A stretch of 64,000 nt of DNA from Paramicrobacterium sp051513965 (GTDB taxonomy: Bacteria > Actinomycetota > Actinomycetes > Actinomycetales > Microbacteriaceae): positions 1,860,001-1,924,000 of the forward strand of contig NZ_CP195847.1 of NCBI RefSeq assembly GCF_051513965.1. Direction: 5' to 3'. Shown here in pieces: positions 57,142 to 64,000 of the stretch. The translations under genes were made by a program, and so were the position numbers. Position 1 is the first letter of the stretch; each line of letters opens with the position of its first letter. The notes below the pieces were generated by a model, which had not been told where the DNA came from, made no database searches, and saw nothing but the letters and a program-made list of their open reading frames with translations.

Positions 57142-58992
57142 ATGACCGACGCACTGATCGTCGCCACTCACCTGCGCTCCCTTTCCGACGACGAGCTGGA
57201 GCGACTGCTGACAGCGCGCGGAATCGATGATGATGCGCGACTCGGCGATTTCTTCGACGTCGCCGAGCGTCTTCTCGAGCGTCAGCGGCTGTCAAAGGCG
57301 CTCGAGCAGTGCGACAGACGGATGCTGCTGAGCCTCTCGGCTGCCGCGGAGATCGGGGCCTCCCACTCCGAGGAGGAGCTCGTGGCTCACGTCCTCGCGT
57401 TCGGCAACGGGGAGGACGTCGCCCAGGAGGCTGCGGACGGCGCAGCGCGTGCGGAGCGCCTCGCTCTCATCGTTCGCGACGAGCGCATCCGACCTCTCAG
57501 CGCCGTCGCCGACGCACTCGATGAACTTCACGGCAGCGGACTCCCGAGTGCTCGACAGCTCGCAGACCACCCGCCGACGACGCTGTGCGCGGTCGAGGAT
57601 GCGTCCGGCACCGAGGCGATCTCCGGGGAACGAGCCTTCCTCACCACGACGATGGTGGGTGAGCTCATCACCCAGACGCTCCGCGCACCGGCGCGGGAGC
57701 TCGGCCGAGGCGGTCTGGCTCTTCCGGACGCTCGACGCCTCGCCTCCGTCAGCGGAGCCGAGCTTGACGAGATCGAGCCGCTCCTGGCGATCGCGGCGGC
57801 CGCCGGGCTTCTCACGCTTCACGAGCGCCAGTGGTCCCCCACTCCGCACGGTGTGACGTGGATGGACCAGCCGACTGTCGTACGCTGGCGCACTCTCGCA
57901 GAGGCGTGGCTGGAAAGCATCCCCACCGGTCTTCGTCCCCTGATCAGCGTCTCGCCGTCTGCGCAGTGGAGCGCGTCGCTTCGGCAGCGGGTTGCATGGA
58001 CGTTCCCCCTCGGAGGTGGAGGCGTCACAGATTCGGTCGGCAGCATCGTGCGCCATGCCGACCTGCTCGGGATCACCGCTCGCGACCGCCTGTCGACCTC
58101 CGGCCGGGAGCTGCTCGCCGGTGTCCCGGAGGCCGCAGAGGCGAGCATCCGTGACGTGCTTCCGCACGAGGTCTCGCAGGTGTACGTGCAGGACGATCTG
58201 AGCGTCATCTCCCCGGGCCCGCTCACTCCGGCGCGAGACACACGGCTGCGTGGAATGGCGGAGGTCGAGTCGCGCTCACAGGCATCCACCTACCGTTTCA
58301 CCCGCTCGAGCATCGACCGCGCGCTCAGCACGGGTGAGGATGCCGCAAGCATCCGCGCATTTCTCGACGATGTCTCGCTCACCGGCATCCCGCAGCCGCT
58401 CAGCTATCTGATCGACGACGTGGCCGCTCAGCACGGCCTCGTTCGGGTCAGCGCCTCCGCGAGCGCTCCGGGTGCGCACAGCAGCATCATCTCGACAGAC
58501 CACGACCTTCTGGACACACTCGCGGTCGACCAGACGCTCGCCACGCTCGGACTTCGGCGCACGGAACCTGGCCGTCTCGAGAGCCGTTTCGCACGCGACG
58601 TCGTCTTCTGGGCGCTGCACGATGCTCGCTACCCGGCCTCCGCGGTCGATGACGACGGCGCCCTCGTCCCCGTCCTGCGCTCACACGTCGTCTCTCCGGC
58701 CGCTCCGCCGCGCGCGGATCTGCGCCCGCTCATCGCGAGACTGCGGCAGTCCAGCACAGCGAACGCCGATGAACCCGACGCTGCATGGCTCGCCCGTCAG
58801 CTCGAGCTCGCGGTGCGCAACCGACGGGCCGTCCGCGTCACGGTCGCGATGCCGGGCGGACGCAGCGTCGACCTGGTGCTCGAGCCCACGGGTCTTGCGG
58901 GCGGAAGGCTGCGCGGCCGCGACCACAGCGCTGACGTCGAGAGGACGCTTCCTCTGTCGAGCATCACAGCGGTCTCCCCCGTGGAATCCTGA
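57142..58992 (+). CDS. Helicase-associated protein (XPB partner)
   Basis: A 616-residue protein of the actinobacterial family annotated as helicase C-terminal / XPB-Ssl2 domain-containing, always next to an XPB-type helicase. N-terminal helices begin LRSLSDDELERLLTARGIDD; the C-terminal part (about 440-616) carries the Helicase_C_3-like region (STDHDLLDTLAVDQTLATLGLRRTEPGRLESRF, LELAVRNRRAVRVTVAMPGGRSVDLVLEPTGLAGGRLRGRD, the last resembling a WYL-like fold). No ATPase motif. The XPB gene follows after 37 bases. Likely a partner or regulator of that helicase. Confidence 0.85.
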   Translation: MTDALIVATHLRSLSDDELERLLTARGIDDDARLGDFFDVAERLLERQRLSKALEQCDRRMLLSLSAAAEIGASHSEEELVAHVLAFGNGEDVAQEAADGAARAERLALIVRDERIRPLSAVADALDELHGSGLPSARQLADHPPTTLCAVEDASGTEAISGERAFLTTTMVGELITQTLRAPARELGRGGLALPDARRLASVSGAELDEIEPLLAIAAAAGLLTLHERQWSPTPHGVTWMDQPTVVRWRTLAEAWLESIPTGLRPLISVSPSAQWSASLRQRVAWTFPLGGGGVTDSVGSIVRHADLLGITARDRLSTSGRELLAGVPEAAEASIRDVLPHEVSQVYVQDDLSVISPGPLTPARDTRLRGMAEVESRSQASTYRFTRSSIDRALSTGEDAASIRAFLDDVSLTGIPQPLSYLIDDVAAQHGLVRVSASASAPGAHSSIISTDHDLLDTLAVDQTLATLGLRRTEPGRLESRFARDVVFWALHDARYPASAVDDDGALVPVLRSHVVSPAAPPRADLRPLIARLRQSSTANADEPDAAWLARQLELAVRNRRAVRVTVAMPGGRSVDLVLEPTGLAGGRLRGRDHSADVERTLPLSSITAVSPVES

Positions 58993-59010
58993 CCCAGACT
59001 CTCAGGAGCG

Positions 59011-59029
59011 CGGGGTACGCTGGAACGCT
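59011..59029 (+). promoter_or_regulatory. -10-like element before the XPB gene
   Basis: TACGCT (59016-59021) is followed by GGAACGCT and ATGTC, the same 13 bases (GGAACGCTATGTC) as at the hrpA start. It may give an internal leaderless transcript. Confidence 0.45.
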
Positions 59030-60670
59030 ATGTCAGACGGCCCTCTCATCGTTCAAAGCGACCGCACCGTGCTGCTCGAAGTGGCGCATCCGCTCGCGGA
59101 AGATGCCCGCCACGCGCTCGCGATCTTCGCCGAGCTTGAACGCGCTCCCGAGCACATCCACACGTACCGAATCACGCGACTCGGGCTCTGGAACGCACGA
59201 GCAGCCGGTCACGAAGCCGACGACATGCTCCAGACGTTGGAGCGCTACTCGAAGTTCCCGGTGCCTCAGACCGTCGCTACCGATATCTCAGACACGGTGT
59301 CACGCTACGGTCGGCTGGTCATCGAGCGCGACGACGACGACCAGCTGATCCTTTCGTCGGAGGATGCCGCGGTGCTCACCGAGGTCGCTCGAGCCAAGCG
59401 CGTCAGTCCGCTGCTCATCGGGCACCCGACCGAGACCACCTATCTCATCGAGCCGTGGGCCCGCGGCCAGGTCAAGCAGGAGCTCGTGAAGCTCGGCTGG
59501 CCGGCGGAGGATCTCGCAGGCTACACGCCCGGAGCTCCGTTCGACATCGACCTCGTCGAGGAGGGCTGGGGCCTTCGCGACTATCAGAACAAGGCGATCG
59601 ACAACTTCTTCGACGGCGGCTCGGGCGTCATCGTGCTCCCCTGTGGCGCAGGAAAGACGCTCGTCGGAGCCGGCGCGATGGCACGCGCCGACACCACGAC
59701 GCTGATCCTCGTGACCAACACCGTGTCAGCACGGCAGTGGCGTGACGAGCTGCTGCGCCGCACCAGCCTCAGCGAGGACGATATCGGGGAGTATTCGGGA
59801 GAGGTCAAAGAGGTCAAGCCGGTCACGATCGCGACCTACCAGATTCTCACCTCTCGCCGGAAGGGCGAGTACGCGCACCTCTCGCTCCTCGACGCTCTCG
59901 ACTGGGGGCTGGTCGTGTACGACGAGGTGCACCTGCTGCCGGCGCCGGTCTTCAAGCTGACGGCCGATCTGCAGGCGAGGCGCCGTCTCGGTCTCACGGC
60001 GACGCTTGTCCGCGAGGACGGCCGCGCCGGCGACGTCTTCAGTCTCATCGGGCCGAAGCGGTTCGATGCACCGTGGAAGGACATCGAGTCGCAGGGCTAC
60101 ATCTCACCGGCCGAGTGCTTCGAGGTCCGCGTGGATATGCCGAAGGCCGACCGCATGGAGTACGCGGCGTCAGCGGACAACGAGCGGTATCGCATCGCCG
60201 CGACGACGCCCGCGAAGATCAGCATCGTCAAGCGGCTCATCGACCGCCACAAGGATGAACGCATCCTCGTGATCGGGCAGTATCTGGACCAGCTCAACGA
60301 GCTCTCCGATGTCCTCGGTGCTCCGAAGCTGACCGGTGAGACTCCCAACGATGAGCGGGAACGTCTGTATCAGGCGTTCCGCGATGGCACGGAGCCTGTT
60401 CTCGTCGTGTCGAAGGTCGCGAACTTCTCCGTCGATCTGCCGGAGGCGACAGTCGCGATCCAGGTGTCCGGCTCATTCGGCTCCCGTCAGGAAGAGGCCC
60501 AGCGCTTGGGGCGTCTGCTCCGGCCGAAGACATCCGGTCTCACTGCGAACTTCTACACGCTCGTCGCACGCGACACGCTCGACCAAGACTTCGCGCAGAA
60601 CCGCCAGCGCTTCCTCTCCGAGCAGGGCTACAGTTACACGATCCTCGACTCCGCGTCGATCGCGGCGTAG
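59030..60670 (+). CDS. XPB/Ssl2-type DNA helicase
   Basis: A 546-residue SF2 helicase related to XPB. N-terminal damage-recognition-like domain (1-170), then Walker A LPCGAGKTLVGAG, motif II YDEVH, motif III LTATLVRED and the RED motif, GPKRFD, and motif VI EEAQRLGRLLRP. Bacterial XPB unwinds DNA 3'-5' and is thought to act in repair; M. tuberculosis Rv0861c is the known homologue. Start at ATG 59030; the frame extends upstream antisense-free but overlaps the partner gene. The C-terminus is intact. Confidence 0.94.
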   Translation: MSDGPLIVQSDRTVLLEVAHPLAEDARHALAIFAELERAPEHIHTYRITRLGLWNARAAGHEADDMLQTLERYSKFPVPQTVATDISDTVSRYGRLVIERDDDDQLILSSEDAAVLTEVARAKRVSPLLIGHPTETTYLIEPWARGQVKQELVKLGWPAEDLAGYTPGAPFDIDLVEEGWGLRDYQNKAIDNFFDGGSGVIVLPCGAGKTLVGAGAMARADTTTLILVTNTVSARQWRDELLRRTSLSEDDIGEYSGEVKEVKPVTIATYQILTSRRKGEYAHLSLLDALDWGLVVYDEVHLLPAPVFKLTADLQARRRLGLTATLVREDGRAGDVFSLIGPKRFDAPWKDIESQGYISPAECFEVRVDMPKADRMEYAASADNERYRIAATTPAKISIVKRLIDRHKDERILVIGQYLDQLNELSDVLGAPKLTGETPNDERERLYQAFRDGTEPVLVVSKVANFSVDLPEATVAIQVSGSFGSRQEEAQRLGRLLRPKTSGLTANFYTLVARDTLDQDFAQNRQRFLSEQGYSYTILDSASIAA

Positions 60671-60671
60671 G

Positions 60672-61421
60672 TCACTGCGCGCGATCGCGCGTGTAGCGGA
60701 GGAGCAGTGTGCTGTCCGCCTCGATCACGTGCGCGAGCGCGAGGTCGCGCGGCGTTTCGTCGTCACCAGCGAGGATGCGTCCGGCAGCCCCGCCCGCGAG
60801 CATGGGACTGATCGTCAGGCACAGTTCGTCGACCGCGTCGTCTCGCACCAGATCGCCGAACAGATGAGGGCCTCCCTCACAGTGCATGTGCGGCAGTCCC
60901 CGATCGACGAGTGCCTCGCGCAGCAGCTGACCGTGCACGCGATCATCGCCGCACACGATGACATCCGCCACGTCGGCGAGCGCGTCGAAGCGTTCAGCAC
61001 CGGCCGCTTCGCACGTGGCGATGATCGGCCGGACCGGGGCGTCTTGGAAGATCGCGTCGTCGGGCGAGAAGTCGAGTGTCCGCGACACGATCGCGAAACT
61101 GGGCTGAGCCTGGTATCCGCGGCGGCGTCGCTCGTCAGCGGCATCCACTCGCATCGCCCCGTAGCCTTCTGCACGCACCGTGCCCGCCCCGACGATCACA
61201 ACGTCTGCGATGCATCTGAGCGCGTCGAACACCTCGTGGTCCGGCTCCGTTCCGAGCCCGCCGGAGAGTCCGCCGACGGTGACGGCTCCGTCCGCGCTCG
61301 AGATGAAGTTCATGCGCAGCCAGGGGGCGTCGCGGTCGTCGAGGGCGTACCAGTCGGCGATGTCGGAGACAGTGGATGCCGTCGCAGCGGGCATCGGCCA
61401 GACCCGTGTCAGCTCAGTCAT
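60672..61421 (-). CDS. RibD C-terminal-domain reductase (pyrimidine reductase-like)
   Basis: A 249-residue protein of the RibD_C / dihydrofolate-reductase-like family. LRMNFISSADGAVTVGGLSGGLG near residue 35 is the conserved N-terminal motif, and HCEGGPHLFGDLV the NADPH-side Gly-rich motif. It may act as a pyrimidine reductase in riboflavin synthesis or as a DHFR-like enzyme. Its ATG overlaps the folP2-like stop by 8 bases, so the two are coupled, which favours a pterin/folate-related role. Confidence 0.85.
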   Translation of the reverse strand: MTELTRVWPMPAATASTVSDIADWYALDDRDAPWLRMNFISSADGAVTVGGLSGGLGTEPDHEVFDALRCIADVVIVGAGTVRAEGYGAMRVDAADERRRRGYQAQPSFAIVSRTLDFSPDDAIFQDAPVRPIIATCEAAGAERFDALADVADVIVCGDDRVHGQLLREALVDRGLPHMHCEGGPHLFGDLVRDDAVDELCLTISPMLAGGAAGRILAGDDETPRDLALAHVIEADSTLLLRYTRDRAQ

Positions 61422-62337
61422 TTCGCTCTCCCATGTTGTGTCTCAGGTATGCGGGCTCTCTCAGCCCAAGGATGGCCTGCGTCATGCGCACGGCCGCGAC
61501 GGACTGGCGCACATTGTGCATCCGGATGATGCGTGCGCCCTGCGCGATGCACAGCGCCGCGGCGACGAGGGAGCCCTCGACGCGCTCGGCACGGGGAGCG
61601 TCGAGGCTCTCCCCGATGAAGTCCTTGTTCGACACGGCGACGAGCGTCGGGTAGCCGAGGGCGACGATCGGCCCGAGACGCCGCGTCAGCTCGAGACTGT
61701 GCAGTGTGTTCTTGTTGAGGTCATGGCCGGGGTCGACGATGATGCGCTCCGCCGGGATTCCCGCATCAAGCGCTCGCTCGACCCTGGCCTCGAGGTAGTC
61801 GGCTACCTCGCGTGCAACGTCCTCGTAGGTGGGGGTCGGGTAGGGCGTTCTCGGGACGGCGAGGCTGTGGGTGATCACGATGTGCGCGTCGCTGTCCGCG
61901 ACGACCCGCGGCAGGTCTGGATCGCTGAGTCCGGTCGTGTCATTCACGACATCCGCTCCGGCCTCGATGCTGCGACGCGCGACCTCGGCTTGGAAGGTGT
62001 CGACGGAGATGACGACATCGGATGCCGCGCGGACGGCGTCCACCACGGGCACGACCCGGTCAGCCTCCTCCTCCGCCTCGATCGCGGGGCCGGGGGCGAA
62101 GGGCGCGCCGCCGATGTCCACCCAGTCCGCCCCGGCCTCCTCCGCATCGATGCACGCCGCAACCGCGCTCTCCAAGGCGAACGTGCGCCCTTGATCGTAG
62201 AAGGAGTCAGGCGTCCGGTTGACGACAGCCATCACCGCGACATCTCTCGCGAAGTCGAAGCGGCGTGCGCCGATCGTCCTCACCGGATGCGTGATCGTGG
62301 GAGGCGCCGGGAGGTTCCGCGGAGAAGAGTCGTCCAT
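61414..62337 (-). CDS. folP2: Dihydropteroate synthase-like protein, FolP2 type
   Basis: A 307-residue TIM-barrel protein. Motifs match the FolP2 group rather than true DHPS: VMAVVNRTPDSFYDQG (true: NxTPDSFSDGG), DIGGAPFAPGP in place of the pABA loop ESTRPG, IVDPGHDLNKNTLHSLELTR, and VAVSNKDFIGE in place of SRK. M. leprae FolP2 is reported to lack DHPS activity. The ATG 62337 is chosen with CACGAT 6 bases upstream; MRHDGV would extend it by six residues. Confidence 0.82.
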   Translation of the reverse strand: MDDSSPRNLPAPPTITHPVRTIGARRFDFARDVAVMAVVNRTPDSFYDQGRTFALESAVAACIDAEEAGADWVDIGGAPFAPGPAIEAEEEADRVVPVVDAVRAASDVVISVDTFQAEVARRSIEAGADVVNDTTGLSDPDLPRVVADSDAHIVITHSLAVPRTPYPTPTYEDVAREVADYLEARVERALDAGIPAERIIVDPGHDLNKNTLHSLELTRRLGPIVALGYPTLVAVSNKDFIGESLDAPRAERVEGSLVAAALCIAQGARIIRMHNVRQSVAAVRMTQAILGLREPAYLRHNMGERND

Positions 62338-62408
62338 GACTCCATCGTGCCTCATGCCGGGGACTCTCGCCGCCTCTGCCGAAAACCGCCCAAAAGCGCC
62401 CAGCCCAC

Positions 62409-62436
62409 TTTCAGAAAACTTGCAGATACTGGGGAC
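62409..62436 (+). promoter_or_regulatory. Response-regulator promoter with direct repeat
   Basis: GATACT (62425-62430) lies 6 bases before ATG 62437. Just upstream TTTCAG and TTGCAG recur 11 bases apart (62410-62415, 62421-62426), a spacing typical of OmpR-family tandem sites, suggesting autoregulation. Confidence 0.5.
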
Positions 62437-63126
62437 ATGACAGGACCACGCATCCTCATCGTCGATGACGAGCCCAACATCCGCGACCTTCTTACGACGA
62501 GCCTGCGCTTCGCGGGCTTCGCTGTGCGGGCCGTCGGAAACGGCGCGCAGGCTATCTCCGCCGTCCTTGAAGAAGAGCCCGATCTGATCATCCTCGACGT
62601 CATGCTGCCGGACATGAATGGGTTCGGTGTGACTAAGCGGCTCCGTGCCTCCGGGTACACGGCGCCCATCCTGTTCTTGACGGCGAAGGATGACACCGAG
62701 GACAAGATCACCGGTCTCACCGTCGGCGGTGACGACTACGTCACCAAGCCGTTCAGCCTCGACGAGATCGTCGCGCGCATCAAGGCGATTCTGCGGCGCA
62801 CCATGCAGGCCGATGAAGACGCCATCATCCGCGCTGGCGAACTCACGATGGACCAAGACACCCACGAGGTGTTCGTGGGCGACACCAGTGTCGAGCTGAG
62901 CCCGACGGAGTTCAAGCTGCTGCGCTACCTCATGCTGAATCCGAACCGCGTTCTCAGCAAGGCGCAGATCCTCGACCATGTCTGGGAATACGACTTCAAC
63001 GGGGACGCAGGCATCGTCGAGAGCTACATCTCATACCTGCGACGCAAGCTCGACCAGTACTCGGCTGAGCCGCTGATTCAGACCAAGCGCGGTTTCGGCT
63101 ACATGCTGAAGACCAGCAAGCAGTAG
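62437..63126 (+). CDS. OmpR-family response regulator
   Basis: A 229-residue regulator. Receiver: acidic pocket Asp10-Asp11, phospho-acceptor Asp54 in IILDVMLPD, and KPFSLDE. The winged helix has ELSPTEFKLLRYLMLNPNRVLSKAQILDHVWEYDF and RRKLDQ..IQTKRGFGYML. The sequence resembles the TrcR/TcrA/PhoP group of actinobacteria. The histidine kinase follows after 12 bases. Regulated genes are not apparent. Confidence 0.93.
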   Translation: MTGPRILIVDDEPNIRDLLTTSLRFAGFAVRAVGNGAQAISAVLEEEPDLIILDVMLPDMNGFGVTKRLRASGYTAPILFLTAKDDTEDKITGLTVGGDDYVTKPFSLDEIVARIKAILRRTMQADEDAIIRAGELTMDQDTHEVFVGDTSVELSPTEFKLLRYLMLNPNRVLSKAQILDHVWEYDFNGDAGIVESYISYLRRKLDQYSAEPLIQTKRGFGYMLKTSKQ

Positions 63127-63138
63127 TCCCGCTCCCCC

Positions 63139-64000
63139 ATGCACAAGGCCGTCTCCGACTGGTGGAACTCGATCACGCTCAGGACGAAGATCACAAGCGT
63201 CACCGTGATCGTCCTCACCTTCGGCCTCCTGGTCACGGGTGCGGGCACGGTGATCATCTTGAAGCAGGCGCTCATCGAGCAGGCGAAGGCCGAGCTCGTC
63301 GCGTTCGCAACCGGTGACATCGGACGCTACATCGACACTCTCGATGACGGCACGCGGCGCGTGCGCGAGACCAACGAGTACTACATTGCGCTGTACAACG
63401 CGGACGGAACACTGCTCGATCACAACTGGGACGATCGCGAGTCTCGATTCCTCCCGAGGCCAGATCCGGGCACGATCAGCGTCGGCAACGCCATCTCCAC
63501 GCGGCCGGTCCCCGTCACAAGCATCGCCGGGACCGAGTTTCAGGCGGTCTCGGTCGTCTCAGACGCCATCGACGATCGCGGCACCAACGGTGTCGTCTTC
63601 ATCGCACGGTCGATGCGCGGCCCTGACAGCGTCATCGCGACGTATCTGACGATCTTCTTCGGTCTAGGGCTCGGCGTCATCGTGCTCGGGGCTCTCATCA
63701 CGCGCGTGCTCGTCACGAATACGCTGCATCCTCTCCGCGAGGCGGAACGCACCGCGGCACACATCGCGGGCGGCGACTTCAGTCAACGCCTCACGCGGCT
63801 CACGCCCAACACGGAGGTCGGACGGCTCAATCGCTCGCTCAACACGATGCTGAGCCGCATCGACCAGGCATTCAAAGACCGTGCCGCGACGATCGAGCAG
63901 ATGCGGCGCTTCGTCGGCGATGCCAGCCACGAACTGCGAACGCCTCTGGTCACGGTCCGTGGCTACGCTGAGCTGTACCGCATGGGGGCGCTCCAGAATC
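63139..64000 (+). CDS. Sensor histidine kinase (partial, C-terminus off window)
   Basis: The first 287 residues of a membrane histidine kinase. TM1 (about 18-42), an extracytoplasmic sensor domain of about 110 residues, TM2 (about 168-192), a HAMP linker (RVLVTNTLHPLREAERTAAHIAGGDFSQRL), and the H-box FVGDASHELRTPLVTVRGYAELYR with the phosphorylatable His, after which the window ends. Cognate to the preceding response regulator. Confidence 0.93.
   Translation, partial: MHKAVSDWWNSITLRTKITSVTVIVLTFGLLVTGAGTVIILKQALIEQAKAELVAFATGDIGRYIDTLDDGTRRVRETNEYYIALYNADGTLLDHNWDDRESRFLPRPDPGTISVGNAISTRPVPVTSIAGTEFQAVSVVSDAIDDRGTNGVVFIARSMRGPDSVIATYLTIFFGLGLGVIVLGALITRVLVTNTLHPLREAERTAAHIAGGDFSQRLTRLTPNTEVGRLNRSLNTMLSRIDQAFKDRAATIEQMRRFVGDASHELRTPLVTVRGYAELYRMGALQN

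Noticed and set aside
1..64000. Mobile elements, prophage, integrases, toxin-antitoxin or restriction systems
   Set aside because: None found. The HNH gene and tRNA genes have no neighbouring integrase or attachment-site duplication.

Overview
The window is chromosomal DNA from a high-GC actinobacterium, most likely of the family Microbacteriaceae (Microbacterium or a close relative). The evidence is the gene set (MtrA, a WhiB2-type WhiB, DtxR, SepX, DUF3027, DUF3499, DUF5719, FolP2-type protein) and two blocks that keep the order known from Mycobacterium tuberculosis: manB / DUF3499 / zincin-like / whiB2 (as Rv3257c-Rv3260c) and fmdB / FTHF cyclo-ligase / galU / rimJ / sepX (as Rv0991c-Rv0996, with moeA missing). 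Many genes appear to be leaderless: a -10 hexamer sits 6-8 bases before the start codon. I see no insertion sequence, prophage, integron or CRISPR array. Most of the window is core genome.

Layout. 1-6.3 kb: mtrA (edge, minus) and a tightly overlapping five-gene operon (membrane protein, DUF4129, DUF4350, MoxR ATPase, DUF58). 6.4-8.4 kb: furA-katA oxidative-stress unit. 8.4-13.5 kb: SpoIIM/RDD divergent pair, ahcY, manB, DUF3499. 13.5-20 kb: zincin-like protein, DUF5719, a large membrane glycosyltransferase, WhiB2, galE. 20-25.6 kb: HrpA helicase, a rhodanese and a thioesterase. 25.6-29.8 kb: nrdHIEF class Ib ribonucleotide reductase, behind a promoter region with an NrdR-like box and several DnaA-box-like sites. 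29.8-35 kb: two MFS transporters, a divergent flavin reductase / acyl-CoA-dehydrogenase-fold pair and two very small genes. 35-39.2 kb: a Clp ATPase under an apparent SigH-type promoter plus a HspR (HAIR) operator, an EamA transporter broken by one in-frame TGA, and a mismatch uracil-DNA glycosylase.

39.2-41.6 kb holds the most unusual unit: a two-gene operon of a MmgE/PrpD-family dehydratase and a ComA-type (phosphosulfolactate synthase family) protein. Its promoter lies between a perfect 15+2+15 bp palindrome and a good match to the DtxR/IdeR iron box; a DtxR gene is also present at 53.6 kb. 41.7-46.7 kb: AlkD-like protein, tRNA-Ala, SepX, RimJ-type acetyltransferase, GalU, FTHF cyclo-ligase, FmdB, MscL. 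46.7-50.6 kb: a 1254-residue SF1-helicase-like protein whose Walker A lysine is missing, translationally coupled to a small conserved-looking protein. 50.7-64 kb: histidine phosphatase, tRNA-Arg, HNH protein, NlpC/P60 peptidase, DtxR, SerC, DUF3027 plus cold-shock protein operon, a membrane protein, the helicase-associated protein and XPB-type helicase, a FolP2-like protein coupled to a RibD-type reductase, and a two-component system cut by the right edge.

Functional themes are cell envelope and division (MtrA, SepX, GalU, GalE, ManB, glycosyltransferase, NlpC/P60), DNA metabolism and repair (nrd operon, HrpA, XPB, AlkD, Mug-type glycosylase) and metal or redox stress control (Fur, DtxR, catalase, Clp).
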